Shown: piece by piece, positions 36,501-47,648 of the stretch | Position numbering within the stretch: the first letter of the stretch is position 1 | Layout: every line of letters starts with the position of its first letter | Source: Posidonia oceanica | Taxonomy: Eukaryota; Streptophyta; Magnoliopsida; Alismatales; Posidoniaceae | Assembly: GCA_037176725.1 (NCBI GenBank) | Contig: JAZBRS010000014.1 | Coordinates: forward strand, 73,452,501 to 73,516,500 | DNA length: 64,000 nucleotides | Direction: 5' to 3' | Made by a program: the position numbers and the translations under genes | Notes under the pieces: generated by a model | What the model saw: the letters and a program-made list of their open reading frames with translations, nothing else | What the model was told of the DNA's origin: nothing | The model's database searches: none

Positions 36501-37297
36501 GCTTGTTTTGGACAAATATTTCTCCTTCCATGTTTGTTTTGCTTATTTTGTGTTGGTGGCAAAAATTGTAAATAGTGATTGATTTTTTTGAAATATTATT
36601 CATTCAATGAGGGCAATCTAAGGTAGCGTTTGGTAACGATTATTGGCTGCAGCTTATTGGGAATAATCGCTTATGGAAGAAAAGGTCGAACCGAATACAC
36701 ACAAAAACGCCAACTTATTAAAAAATGCTAGCTTTTTTCTTTTATGTAAAACTTATCAAAAATGCTAATAAAAAGCTATGGGAGGTAGCTTTTTGAGAAA
36801 CGTTGGGATCTATTCCCATCTATTTCCTAAGTTGTCCTCATTGAATGAATAGTATTTCAAAAAAAAAATCACTATTTACAATTTTGCCATGACACAAAAC
36901 CCCAATCTCACCACCACCACCACTCCAACTCCACCATTCCTCTCCGATCTAGTACTACCCCAACCCCTTTGATTCCAATTCCCAACGATTCTCCAGGAAC
37001 CTTACCGCCAAACCGAAGAAGCCCCCGATCATCCGGCTACCACAGATCCAGCACTTGGGGTACTTGGGATGGAGCACTTGGAGGCACTCAACGACGTCCG
37101 ATAGGTTGTTCCCCAAGAGGAAGACAGGGAAGTCTGTCATGGCTGTGTAGGAGCTGAGGTCTCTTGCTTTGGGAAGGTGAGGTATGAGAAGGAGGGGGTG
37201 AAGCTACATGGCAACAACAAAGACAGGGGTTGCTTGCTCTGGAGGTGCTTCGCTTTCTCCGTCTACTGGAACAACACGGCTGTGAAAAGCGCCAAGG

Positions 37298-37621
37298 GTG
37301 TCGAGACGATGTCGGAGAAATCTGGACCACACAAAAAAGGACTGGAAGGAGGAGGACGTGGCGATGATTACGAGGATGTGGAGAGATCTAGATGCAGAGG
37401 GGGCCATTGATGAGCTGGATGTGGAGGACGCAGAGGGTGACGTTAAGGAGTCATATGTGAATGACATGGAGGGAGTCGTCGAGGAGCCAGATGTGGAGGA
37501 CGCAAAGGGGGCCGTCGAGGAGTCGTATGTGGAGGACGCGGAGGGAGCCTTCAAGGAGCTGAATGTGGAGGAGATGTGGTGGGAGGAGGCGAAAGGTGTG
37601 GAGGGGAGGAGGAAGAGGTGA
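37298..37621 (+). CDS. Acidic 12-residue tandem repeat ORF
   Basis: An open frame contains about five copies of an acidic 12-residue unit of the type EDAEGAVEESYV, encoded by a 36-bp minisatellite (37410-37590). The unit keeps its frame, which is expected for any 36-bp repeat. No known family is recognised. It may be captured coding sequence or simply a minisatellite inside the transposon. I would not treat it as an expressed gene without transcript evidence. Confidence 0.25.
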   Translation: MSRRCRRNLDHTKKDWKEEDVAMITRMWRDLDAEGAIDELDVEDAEGDVKESYVNDMEGVVEEPDVEDAKGAVEESYVEDAEGAFKELNVEEMWWEEAKGVEGRRKR

Positions 37622-38112
37622 TGGGGAGGAGGAAGGTGTGGAGTGGAGGACAATGCGGTGGAGGGAGCAGGAAGGTGTGGAGGGGAAGATGACGACCAGG
37701 GTTTTGGGTTTTCTTCTCTCCCTCTATAATCATATATAACAAGAGGCAATTTGGACATTTCAATAAAAAATAATTGCTTTTCATGTTTGTGCATCCAAAC
37801 AAGATTATAAAGAACATGAATAAGCTCTCAACAAGACCAGCTTAAAAAAAGTTGGCTTTTCACTATAATCAGTTTGCCCATAAGTTGAACCAAACGTAGC
37901 CAAAGAAATAGATGGGAAAAGATCCCAACGTTTTTCAAAAAGTTACCTCCCATAGCTTTTTATTTTTAGCATTTTTGATAAGTTTTACACTTGAGAAAAA
38001 AACTAACGTTCTTTATTAAGCTGACGTTTTTTTGTGTGTTTGGTTCACTTTTTTCTCTCATAAGCCATTATTCCCAATAAGTTGCAGCCAATAACCGTTA
38101 CCAAACGTTACA

Positions 38113-38409
38113 TTAGTGAACTTTTTTAATGATGTAATATCTTTGCCACTGTTTCTGATCGCAACCTATTATTTGGTAATAGGTTACTGCTGACAAGCTG
38201 CATGAGAATAAACACTTTGGTAATGTATATCTGATATCATTTGAAATCCTCTTCAAAAATCCCTACCAAACATCAATTACCCATTATTTGAAAGTTACGT
38301 GAAATGAAGACAATAATTAGTAGGGGAAGACATGTATTTAACTAATAATATGAGGCTATTGTAATTTTTTAAGAGAATTAAATACTCTTGTAAGCAGAAG
38401 AATTCTCAG
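38113..38409. other. AT-rich spacer
   Basis: Nothing is recognised except a single GGTAAC-family unit at its right edge. Confidence 0.5.
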
Positions 38410-38414
38410 AGGAA

Positions 38415-39550
38415 TGTTGGCAAAATTGCCTCATCTTGGTTTTGATGATAAAAAAATATATTTGTGTGCTAACCTTCTTAGTAGGTCAAGAAAAAGTTCT
38501 CATGGACTATGGAAAAAGAAGAAGGCGAAATTGGCAAAGAAGAAATTAATGTGAAAGTTCAAGGAAATTCAAGTTAAATATATTGAAGATTGGAGACCAA
38601 GTTCTATGTAATTCAATAGTCATGAAAATGTAATATGTTGTATTCTAGGAACCTGTAATTATCTCTCAAACACCTCCATAGTGCCTTAGGAAAATAGCCT
38701 TAGCCCTAAAACAAATTATTGATTGATTACATTCTTTATAAGAGTAAAACAGGCATTTCGGCATACTGAATATTTTTGGTATACCGAAATCTGGAAGATC
38801 ATGTGCTTACAACGGACTATTAATTCGGAACACTAATAGTTTTCGGTATCCCAGATCAAGAATTTTCGGCATACCGAATTGGTCGATTCGTTGTAACAAT
38901 TTGAGCTAAAATGGCAAATCGAAAAAGTTCGGTCTACCATTTTACTAGCCATTTATGAACGTTGAAAGAGAAGTTAGAGACAAACTTTTACCCATTTTTT
39001 CTTATAGATAGGATCCCCATTTAATATATAGAGGAGAGACAGATATAGAACTTCAAGTCACATTATTTTTCAAGCATTCCACTCCTATTTTGTTAGAAAA
39101 ATTCCTAAAGCAAGAGAGATTCATACCCATCCTTTCCACATTGCCAAAAGTGATTTGGGAGATATAGAAAAGAGTTGTAATCTTTCATTTCTTGTGTGAG
39201 TTCTTCTCTGGTCGTGAGAAGGGGAACTGCGGTTTTTGTAGAGGCTTGACGAAGATTCATCAAAGGTGAACGGTAGGATCTTGGCCCAGAACAAGATCGA
39301 TTTTAAGGTAACTCTAGAGAGGTTCTCGAGGAGTGGACTAAGCCGAGGAGGCTAAACTACTATAAATCCTCTGAGTAATATCAATATCTCTCATCCCCTT
39401 CTTTCTATGTTTCTAGTTAATATTCAAATTCCTCTCTATACTTCATTTATTTGCTAAGTTGCTTAAAATTGTTAAAGTCGACTAAAATTCCGCAATTATT
39501 CTTGAATTCACTATTCATCCCTCCTCTAGTGAAGCCTTAAAATCTTAATA
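38415..39550 (+). mobile_element. Copia (Sirevirus-like) solo LTR
   Basis: It begins TGTTGGCAAAATTGCC and ends CTTAAAATCTTAATA. A perfect duplication AGGAA lies at 38410-38414 and 39551-39555. The length is 1136 bp. The end region (ATTCATCCCTCCTCTAGTGA) and the start resemble the Sirevirus LTR at 11809, but it is a different family. It has palindromes of the TTCGGCATACCGAA type at 38755-38885. It inserted into a GGTAAC repeat block. Confidence 0.9.
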
Positions 39551-39660
39551 AGGAATTCATCTGGTAACAATATGGATTCCTATGGTAACTACAAGAATTC
39601 CTCTAGTAACCAAAAGAATACCTCTGGTAACCAGAAGAATTTCTTAAGAAGAATATTTGC
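39551..39660. repeat. GGTAAC-rich short repeat, block 4
   Basis: Four imperfect units with the same CTCTGGTAACCAGAAGAAT core. Confidence 0.8.
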
Positions 39661-39899
39661 CTCATTGTCAATCATCTAGTCAAAAAGCACATTATGTTGA
39701 TACATTCTAGTACAACTATGGTTTTTGGTTGTACGGAAAGTTGCACAATATCTAATGACATTGAAATAAAATAAATGTATTAGTTTTCATATGTTAAACA
39801 ACTAAATATATAAAACATAAATACTTACATTTCACATGGAGCAACTAGGAGCTTACTTATTAGGGCATTTTCTTCATCTTTAATTAGATCAAACCCTTT

Positions 39900-42640
39900 G
39901 TAATATGTTTTGTCCTCAAATTTAATCTAGAAAATAAAAGATACAGTTTAGTTGATTAAGAGAGGAATCAAATATATTGAGCAAAATATTAATATTTACC
40001 TTATAACTAAGGACATGTGAGATGGTTGATGAAGACAATTTTTGAGATGGTGAATCTTTCAATTATTCAACATCTATTATTTCTATAGGAACCTTCTCCT
40101 TTGTTTTAAACCTTTTTCTAAAAGTAGGTGGATAAGCCATTTTTTTGCTCTTCATTGGTCTAGTTGGTTCTATATTCATCATCTTCTCCTTGTTGCTTTG
40201 CTCTTCCTTCCGTTTCTTCTCATTTTCTTCATTCATTCTCTTCTCAATTTCTTCCTTCATCTCTCAATTTCTTCCATCTTTTTCGTTTTTCTTCTCAAAT
40301 TCTTGAAAATTTATATTTTGAAGATTCTTATCTAACTATGATGATAACTCAATAATTTGCTGATGAGTTGATCGAGTACTTCAAGGAGCACAACCTCAAT
40401 ACTATCAATTGACGTTTGGCTTGAAAGAACAATTGTGCCATCATACAGTGTAGTTTCATTTGCTTCTTTTTCCATTCCTTGAGAAGATGGAGTAATATTC
40501 TGATTCAATGTCACTAACTTTGTGGTCACAAAATCATTTATGGCATCCAAAAACTTCTTCCTCTGGTATGTTGTTGTTGGATCCTTTTTCAACATTTCAG
40601 GAGGTTGAATTGAAATATTGTTTAATGATGGAGGTTCCATTGAGATAGGAGTCGCAAAATCCTCATTTTTATCACCAACAATGTTTTTTATTTGGTAAAA
40701 TGTACAGTGTTTTTTATCTGGTAAAACGTAAATTTCTGTAGTAATAGTATTTTCTTGTATGTAAAAAGTTAAAATACTTACCTTCAGCCCCATCAACCTT
40801 AGGAGATCGATTGATGTTCAAGTTGAATGAGGAAATAGGAAAATCCTTTAGTTTTCGGATATCATTGTTGCCTTGAAATTTTGTTTGCTAGCTTGAAATA
40901 ATTGCAAGAGGTGAAACACTAAACTCATGTGTAACCTCCTTTCCCTTCCTCTTCTCTTCGACATTCTTCTTCTTCAATTTCAGATTTTCCAAGACCATTT
41001 CCTTATTCCTTTTCTTTAATTTTGAATTTTCCAACTTCAAAGCATTATTTTTTTCCCTCAATCTCTCTATTTCCTCATTATTTGAGGAAACAACATCATC
41101 TTAGCTCATTCCTACAACTTTTGCAGGAAACTTTTCCGATCTGAAAAGAATCTTCTCCTTTAAGACTTCTTTATTTTTTCCTTTCAAAATGTACTTTATG
41201 ATAGGATCACTTGTGAGAACCACTTGATCCGCATCTATAGAGTACATTTCAGAAGCATCAAATTCAATATCTACAATGACTTGTTTGGCAAGCAAACATG
41301 TGTTAACTCATTAATGAATTGGACGAATTCATCTGATCAGAAAATGAATTCAAATGGTAAAATGACAAATTTATCTGGTAAGAGAACAAATGGTAAAAGG
41401 AAAATTTTATCCGGAAAGAGAATGAATGAAATTGGTAATTGGATGAATAGTTATAGTAACTAGAAGAATTTTTGTGGTTACTAGAAAAATTTCTATGGTA
41501 CTTAGAAGAATTTCTTCGATAATGAGATGAATTTTTCTGATGACCAGAAAATTTTATCTGGTAATAGGAGGAGTTCCTATGGTAACCAAATGAATTCAAA
41601 TGGTAATTGAATAAATTATTATGGTAACAAAAAAAATTTCTTTGGTTACTAGAAGAATTTCTATGGTAAACAAGGATTTCCTACGGTAATTAGATGAATT
41701 TTTTTGGTGACCAAAATATTTTATCTGGTAATAGGATGAGTTCCTATGGTAACCAGATGAATTTCGCTGGTGACCAGAATGATTTCTATTTTTGTAACAT
41801 GACATGAATTCTAAATGAATAAATAGAAAGGAATACAATACCTGGGATTCAATAATATCTCAAAGGAAGTTTTTCGCATAATCATTGTTATACGTCCAGT
41901 TTTAAAATTTAGGCAGTAGAGTAGGGAAAGCAGGAGTGACAGCTTTGTATGCTCATGTAACCAAGCCTTACAAAAATTAGAATACAATATATAATAAGAA
42001 CTTTTATCGTTTAAAATAATTAAAAACTTTCAAAAGAAAAGAAAATTACCTTACATGTAGACACACTTAGGATCCCAATGCATATGTGTTAATTTTATTC
42101 CTCATTTCTGCATTTCTTTCATTTATTTCTTTACATATATCTACTACTCTGAACATGATTATCTCATGTATGAGTTGGGACCAATTGTAGAATTTCAGTT
42201 CGTTAAGTCAATCCATGTAGCTAAATAATGCTTTTGGTACATCACGAGCCGTGTGAGGAACCAAAAAGCATGCAAACATCAGCATTATCTACAATCGTAC
42301 AAAATAATCAGTTGCATTAAAGTTTTTGATATTCTTCATTATCTCCAAGGTATCTTCTCTTCTATCATTTTTTGTAATGTCTCCAACATAGTACTTTCTT
42401 CCAATAATGAACTAGTTATAATCAATCTTCTCTAACATGATAGGGAATCCATTGTAAGGCAGTCCAAGAATACCTCCAACATTATTAATTATAAACTTTA
42501 TTAACTTCCCTGCCAATAGGAAGTTGTTGTCTCCTTTGTAACATCCATAGAGGTCATCTAACAACCTTGTGTTTACTTCCATTGAACCAACATTAAACAA
42601 AATTCCAAAGAGTGTCTTACTCATTCCTTTCACCTGTGCT
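39900..42640 (-). pseudogene. Second ORF of the Mutator-like block, plant mobile/Ulp1-associated type
   Basis: Read on the minus strand from 42633, the sequence encodes TLFGILFNVGSMEVNTRLLD, then GDNNFLLAGKLIKFIINNVGGILGLP. In changing frames follows a hydrophobic block with LFSYMD and LKFYNWSQLIHE (about 42240-42150). Further on come a lysine- and glutamate-rich coiled coil (about 41100-40920, NEEIERLREKNNALKLENSK), a region at 40796-40332 with KKFLDAINDFVTTKLVTLNQ, and a charged end (40260-40063). The N-terminal pattern resembles the domain found before Ulp1-like peptidases in plant Mutator elements and in plant mobile-domain proteins. No peptidase catalytic triad is visible. A GGTAAC repeat block at 41300-41800 interrupts it, perhaps as an intron. 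Stops and frameshifts are present. Confidence 0.5.
41300..41800. repeat. GGTAAC-rich short repeat, block 5
   Basis: About twenty imperfect copies; the unit is nearly palindromic, so both strands look alike. Confidence 0.85.
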
Positions 42641-42954
42641 GTTGTTGGTTTGAGTTGATTAATATTGTCATTGTAGTATCTTATTATGCATTTATGAGAT
42701 ACACATCTATCAGACGCAAAGTAGTAAAGAAATTGTTAGAAAAACATTATATGCAAATGTAATAAAAAATTACAACTCAGAAAAATAGCTTAGCAAAGAA
42801 TACCTTCTTCATCATGTTTAACTGTTTTCTTTCTTCCTCTCCTTTTTGGCTCATCTATTTCTTCTGATGATCTACAAATTAATGCTTTCTTCACCATCAA
42901 ATACTGCACGATAACAAAGAATAAAAGTTAATGGAAGAGCAAATGAGAGATTGC

Positions 42955-43330
42955 ATTCATATGGTAACACTACAATATCATATGAAATATGATGAATTAT
43001 TTTGGTAACCGGATGCATTTCTCTAGTAATGCATTAATTTGAGGAATTTCTCTAGTAATTAAAAGAAATTTGTTGGTGATAGGATAAACTCATTATATTA
43101 TCAGTGGAATTCCTATTTTACGATGAAATTATTTTTGATAAATGAATTACTATGGTAATTACAAAAAAAAACACAACTTCAAATTTTTAAGGAATCAAAA
43201 TATGTAAATAATGAATTTTCAAATGCAAATAATCTAGTATAAATACTTTTGGGACGAATACATATGGTAACCAAAGTAATACTTTTGATAACTAGAAGAA
43301 TTTCTCTAGTAACTGGAGGTATTCTTATAA
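42955..43330. repeat. GGTAAC-rich short repeat, block 6
   Basis: More degenerate copies of the same unit, broken by an AT-rich stretch at 43190-43240. Confidence 0.75.
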
Positions 43331-43860
43331 TAATTAAACAAAAAAATTCATAATAATTGAAATTTTTGAAGAATTACAAACATCCATAATAAATACAACT
43401 TAAAATTACAATAGATGGAGAGTTTACAACACTTGAAAATTTTGTAGTAATTTTTAGGATTTTTAACTAATAGAGTGATGTTGACGAAGAAGAATATGTG
43501 AAAAGAAGATATAGACAATGTAAATGAAGGTCGAAGAAGAAGAAGTGAAGGACGTCAGAGAAATCATAGACGTCGAAGAAAAGGGCGTCTAGTGTGGAAA
43601 AGGCAAAGAGGGGGACAAAAATCACCTTCGTGGACGTTAACGTCGAAGAAGAAGGAGTTGACGGTGATGTCTGTGTGTGATTCTTGGAAATACTAACTGC
43701 GATCAGTGGTGACGAACACCTTCGTTGACGTTGATCACAGAGACCTAGAGACAAAAAGAGAAGGATGAGGGAAGAGTGAGAGAGAGGGAACCATTTCGAG
43801 AGTGAGAATTGTGCATTTATCAAATGACGTATTTGCCCCTTTTAGTTCAAAATCACCATG
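43331..43860. other. GA-rich stretch, possible leader or end of the Mutator-like block
   Basis: GA/CT-rich, with repeated GACGTCGAAGAAG words. On the minus strand it could be the leader of the second ORF. GGGGCAAATACGTCATTTG (minus strand, about 43838) resembles a Mutator terminus, but a convincing partner on the left was not found. Confidence 0.35.
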
Positions 43861-43975
43861 AATTAATGCAAGACATTGTATATGTTTCCAATGGCAGATT
43901 ATGTAGGAGCTCATTATAAATTAATTAAGTCCCTAGACTCATTATAAATTAATCGTGTGTGTATGTGTCTATTAT

Positions 43976-43998
43976 ATATATATATATATATATATATA
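43976..43998. repeat. (TA)n microsatellite
   Basis: About 11 TA dinucleotides next to a SINE insertion. Confidence 0.9.
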
Positions 43999-44005
43999 GG
44001 CAAGA

Positions 44006-44221
44006 TATTTTTTTTTACTTAGCCTATTGGATTTTTACTTTATAGAGAGCTCACAGGTCATAGGATTGAAATTTGTAGACAATACAAAGGTGTGGGAAAT
44101 AAATCCCATACAACAAGAGAGTGTGTGAAAATCCCACACAACATGCGAGGGGGCAGGTATCGAACCCACGATTGAAGGGGTAGTGGAGGGGGCTCCCAAC
44201 CACTACGGCAACCATGCTAGT
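44006..44221 (-). mobile_element. tRNA-derived SINE, second copy of a different family
   Basis: On the minus strand it starts ACTAGCATGGTTGCCGTAGT (tRNA-like 5' end), has box B GGGTTCGATACC and ends in an A-rich tail (T-run at 44008-44017). A perfect 13-bp duplication TATATAGGCAAGA lies at 43993-44005 and 44222-44234. The length is 216 bp. Confidence 0.85.
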
Positions 44222-44234
44222 TATATAGGCAAGA

Positions 44235-45179
44235 AATTAGTTGTATCATCCCTCAAATTAACTATTTTAAGGAAAAATTCATTATAGACGTTGGATCATT
44301 ATCTAGTGGTTGTTATCAAAACTGTCAGTTTTGTTTAATAGTTTTGAGTTTTGTATTTTAATTTAAACAAAACAGTTACAGTAATTATTTTAATTTGAAT
44401 TTATTCTAAATTTGGTAGTTATTTTTTAAATTATGGCACAGAATCTAGGATTTGCATCTTAACCGATTTTTTCCAATTCAGGTTTTTCTTTATTTGCCGT
44501 GGATTTAATTATCCCATGTTCATAGTAATTGAATACTGCATTTCCAAAAATGAATTTTTTGAAATGTTCCTTTGTCATGTTCCTAGATTGCTTAATATCT
44601 GGAATTTTAAAAAATAGACATAAATATCTATGGATACGTGAGTGTCTTTTACCATTTTAACGATTAATAACACTGTTCCTAGATTATTTAGTAATACTAT
44701 TTACAATTAGTATTATTAAATGTGAATGCATGTACAGACATGAACTTAGTTTCAATTTAGTAATACTGTATTATGTTAAAGTTTATTTAGTTTAGTAACA
44801 CTATTTTTAAAATAGTACAACTACATATCTTATATTGTTCTAATTCGAATTAGTATCTCTTCTGTAATACTATCTTGATCGAAATTTGATCTGGTTAGTG
44901 ATATCATTTTGAAATAGTATGTCTTAATATGTAATCGTATTGTAAAACGATTACAATTTATGTTTAATAATACTATTTCAATCGTTGTTTGCTTCATTTA
45001 TTGCCAATAGCAGATACTATCATAGTAAAATAATGCTTAATGTGTACATACTCTTGAATTATCTATAATATTAAAGATATGTTCTCATTATTTGTCAATA
45101 ATTTAGTATTACTAAAACAATAATGAAATTTTAATTTAATATTATTAAATTAAATAAAAAATAATTTCATATGACTAAA
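44235..45179. other. AT-rich DNA with a TTTAGTAATACT motif
   Basis: No gene is seen. Variants of TTTAGTAATACTATTT occur at least six times between 44690 and 45120. This may be the interior of the element that carries the SEC23 fragment. Confidence 0.45.
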
Positions 45180-45741
45180 CCCTCGCCTCCATCTCCGCCG
45201 ACCTCAACCCGACCACCCTCCTCATGGCCGACTTGACGAACCCCAGCTCCTTGTCAATAACGCAAGTGTCCAACACGAAAAGGAAAACTGATGGCGGCGG
45301 TGGGGAGTGGGGCTGAACGGGGATCGCGTACTCGACGGTGGTGTACTACGGGTAGAGCTCCTCGAGGACATTGACCTCGGAGATGGTGGCGTAGTGGTGG
45401 GGGAAGTGGTTGCGGGAGAAGCAGAAGGGGTAGATCCAGAACTTAGCGAGGAAGTCAACACGGCATTAGGGGTTGAGGACGGCGGAGCAGGGGGGCTTGC
45501 AGCGGAGCGGGGCATAGGGGAGGACAGCGAGGTACGAGACGAGACATGGGTGCTCGAGGAGGCGGTGATGGAAGAAGGGATTGAGGAGGCAGCGTCGCGT
45601 CGGGGAGTGGATTCACGCAGCGGCGTGCGTTGGGTGCTACGAGTAGGCAGCGGGTCGGTTTTCGATGGGGCAACGGAGGTTCCTGCTGTGGTTGTGAGAA
45701 GGCGATGGCTCAGCCCCTGTTGGGGCGGCAAATCCTGCCAT
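45180..45741 (-). pseudogene. SEC23: SEC23 gene fragment
   Basis: On the minus strand this GC-rich island encodes, from about 45540, LPYAPLRC, a damaged zinc-finger region, [39 protein letters not shown] and [20 protein letters not shown]. This is the zinc-finger, beta-barrel and early trunk region of SEC23, the COPII coat subunit that activates SAR1 on the endoplasmic reticulum. One finger cysteine (WICPFCF in the family) is tyrosine; frameshifts and stops are present, and the protein stops after about 150 residues of homology out of some 760. The upstream part (from 45741, MAGFAAPTG) is unassigned. Sharp borders with AT-rich DNA suggest transposon-mediated capture. Confidence 0.75.
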
Positions 45742-47648
45742 GGTTTAGGGGTGGGTCGGAGGGTAATAGGATGGGAGTTTCCGCACAGGAGTGGAGGGGT
45801 GTGTGTGTTGGCGTTAGGGTTTGTTTGGGGAGAGGAGGAGGGTTTTAAATGGTTTTAATTTTTGAATTAAAAAAAAAACAGAAATCAAAATTTTTTGGGG
45901 CAAAAGTAGTGGTAGATTTTGATCATAATGGTATGATAGACGGTTAGGATGAAGTATTATCTAGGAGAGGATAGAGGGATTGATGTAACCGATCATAAGT
46001 CTTGAACTCATTCTAATTTTTTTCAATATATATATATATATATATATCAAGGATCTATCTATGTATCAAGTCATTGTTTCCTAAATATTTTTTTTTATGA
46101 CACTTAAATAAAGTAAAAATGGTTACCCACGAGTTTGGAATGTTGTGTTCCATGCGGACCTGCATGAACCCCACTCCCCACATTTGCATTAAGGTGCTCA
46201 ACTGCGAATACCAACAAGAGCTAAACAATAGTCCACTTTCAGCTCCTTCCTCCGATAGACGTGTCATGGTGTTGGTCGAAGAACAAGGAAAAAGGTCCGA
46301 AGAGTAAAAGTGGTGGGATACAAAACATAAACAGAAAGGAAAACGATGCTAAGCACTGAAAGAAAAGACAGGAAAAAAAAAAAAAAGCTACTGCCGCTCA
46401 GTGCAAGTGACTCTAAAAAGAATAAACTTATCGACAACACAATCTTTTGTATATTTACTGTACAGGAGAAGACTAGACATGTGTGCAGAATTAGCTCGGT
46501 GTCATGTGTTGTGAAGGGAAAGCGTCAGGACGAAGGGAGGAGGACACCGAGAGTCCACCGAGGATGGCAAAGCCGATTGGGAAGACTAAGGACATTGTGT
46601 TGGTTTCGGAACCGTAAAAAAAATAAAAAAGTATTCCTGGCCCACTCTCTTAATTAATTAACTTTCTACTGTTGGGTTTTCCTCTCGTCTCTTTCTTTCT
46701 CTGCTGGGCTTGTTTTCTTCTTTGCAGGAACAGTAGGTGGTCAGATGGAGTTATGGATATCCGGGACCTGTCGGTTGGTCGTTTGACCGGAACAGGGAGG
46801 TCGATGAAGGCAGAACTCTTTCCGTGCACATGGTGAGATTTGGGAAAGGAAATGTGGAAAGGAGGAGAGAGTTGCAGTATAAACGGTATGGCACGTGTGG
46901 AGGTGCTGGAGCTTCTTTCTTGTTCATGCTTGTGCTTTCTGGTCTCTCATCGTCAAGATGGTAAATTTTGGAAAGGAGCTGTAACTCAGTAAGGTTGTTT
47001 TCTTTATGCTATAACGGTAAGGTGGCTGTGTTCGGTGGTTGTTTGAGTTTTTTACTCTCTTTTTTTCATACATATCGACTTGGATTGCTCTTGCTCTCCA
47101 ACTGCCACAGCGGTTTTTATTTCATATGGTATATGTACAAGCACAATTTCTTTTCCATACTTGTTACTTGTTTGGAAGGAATAATTAGAACTCACGTTAA
47201 TGGTAGTGCTATAGTCAATGATACATAGAACTCTAACTCGCAGACTTGTTTGAAGTTTTCAATCTTACCTTAATTTTCAAAGTTAACCTAGCGAAGCTTA
47301 TCTTTTGATATGGAATCAACAAATGCATTAAAGTTTTAATGACCAAGTTTATGGATAGCTATATCATTAGCTCAAATACAGAAGACATTTATAACAAGCA
47401 ATTTTGCATCAACCGACTATAAAAAGGACTAATGGAGGCCAACTCCTCACAAGAGTGCCAGAGTGGGAGCCACAAACATTAAGAAAACGGGTCCATAGAG
47501 TTCGATTTAGGTTGTGTTTAGTTCATATTTTAACACCTAAATTTTGACAAGAATCATTTTATAGCCACAATACAAATCAAACGAGCAAACATAATCAATT
47601 TAATTGTAGAAGTTGACATAACTTTTGCCATATAAATTTGACTGAGGC
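45742..47648. other. Unassigned DNA between SEC23 fragment and Tat LTR
   Basis: A GC-rich tail runs to 45850, followed by AT-rich sequence, a (TA)n run at 46025-46048, an A14 tract near 46376, and a moderately GC-rich stretch (46120-47030) with TTTGCAGG at 46722 that could be a splice acceptor. I recognise no protein. Confidence 0.35.

Larger units (their letters stand above)
35715..38112. mobile_element. Interleaved inverted repeats with captured sequence
   Basis: Three inverted-repeat pairs are visible. Pair X is 35715-35860 with 37760-37902 (outer ends GTGTTTGGTAATGC and CCAAACGTAGCC). Pair Y is 36622-36838 with 37903-38112 (outer ends TAGCGTTTGGTAACG and CGTTACCAAACGTTA). Pair Z is 36545-36618 with 36839-36900, directly flanking the left Y arm. 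The order X-Z-Y-Z'-X'-Y' cannot be explained by simple nesting of two elements. GC-rich gene-like sequence fills 35880-36540 and 36950-37700. No transposase is present, so these are non-autonomous elements. Superfamily is uncertain; hAT-like or PIF-like are possible. Confidence 0.65.

Noticed and set aside
44130..44221. tRNA gene on the minus strand
   Set aside because: Internal promoter boxes belong to a SINE with an A tail and a 13-bp duplication.
44250..46000. Terminal inverted repeats of a Pack-Mutator around the SEC23 fragment
   Set aside because: Weak similarity between 44257-44340 and the complement of 45900-45985 is too patchy to claim by eye.
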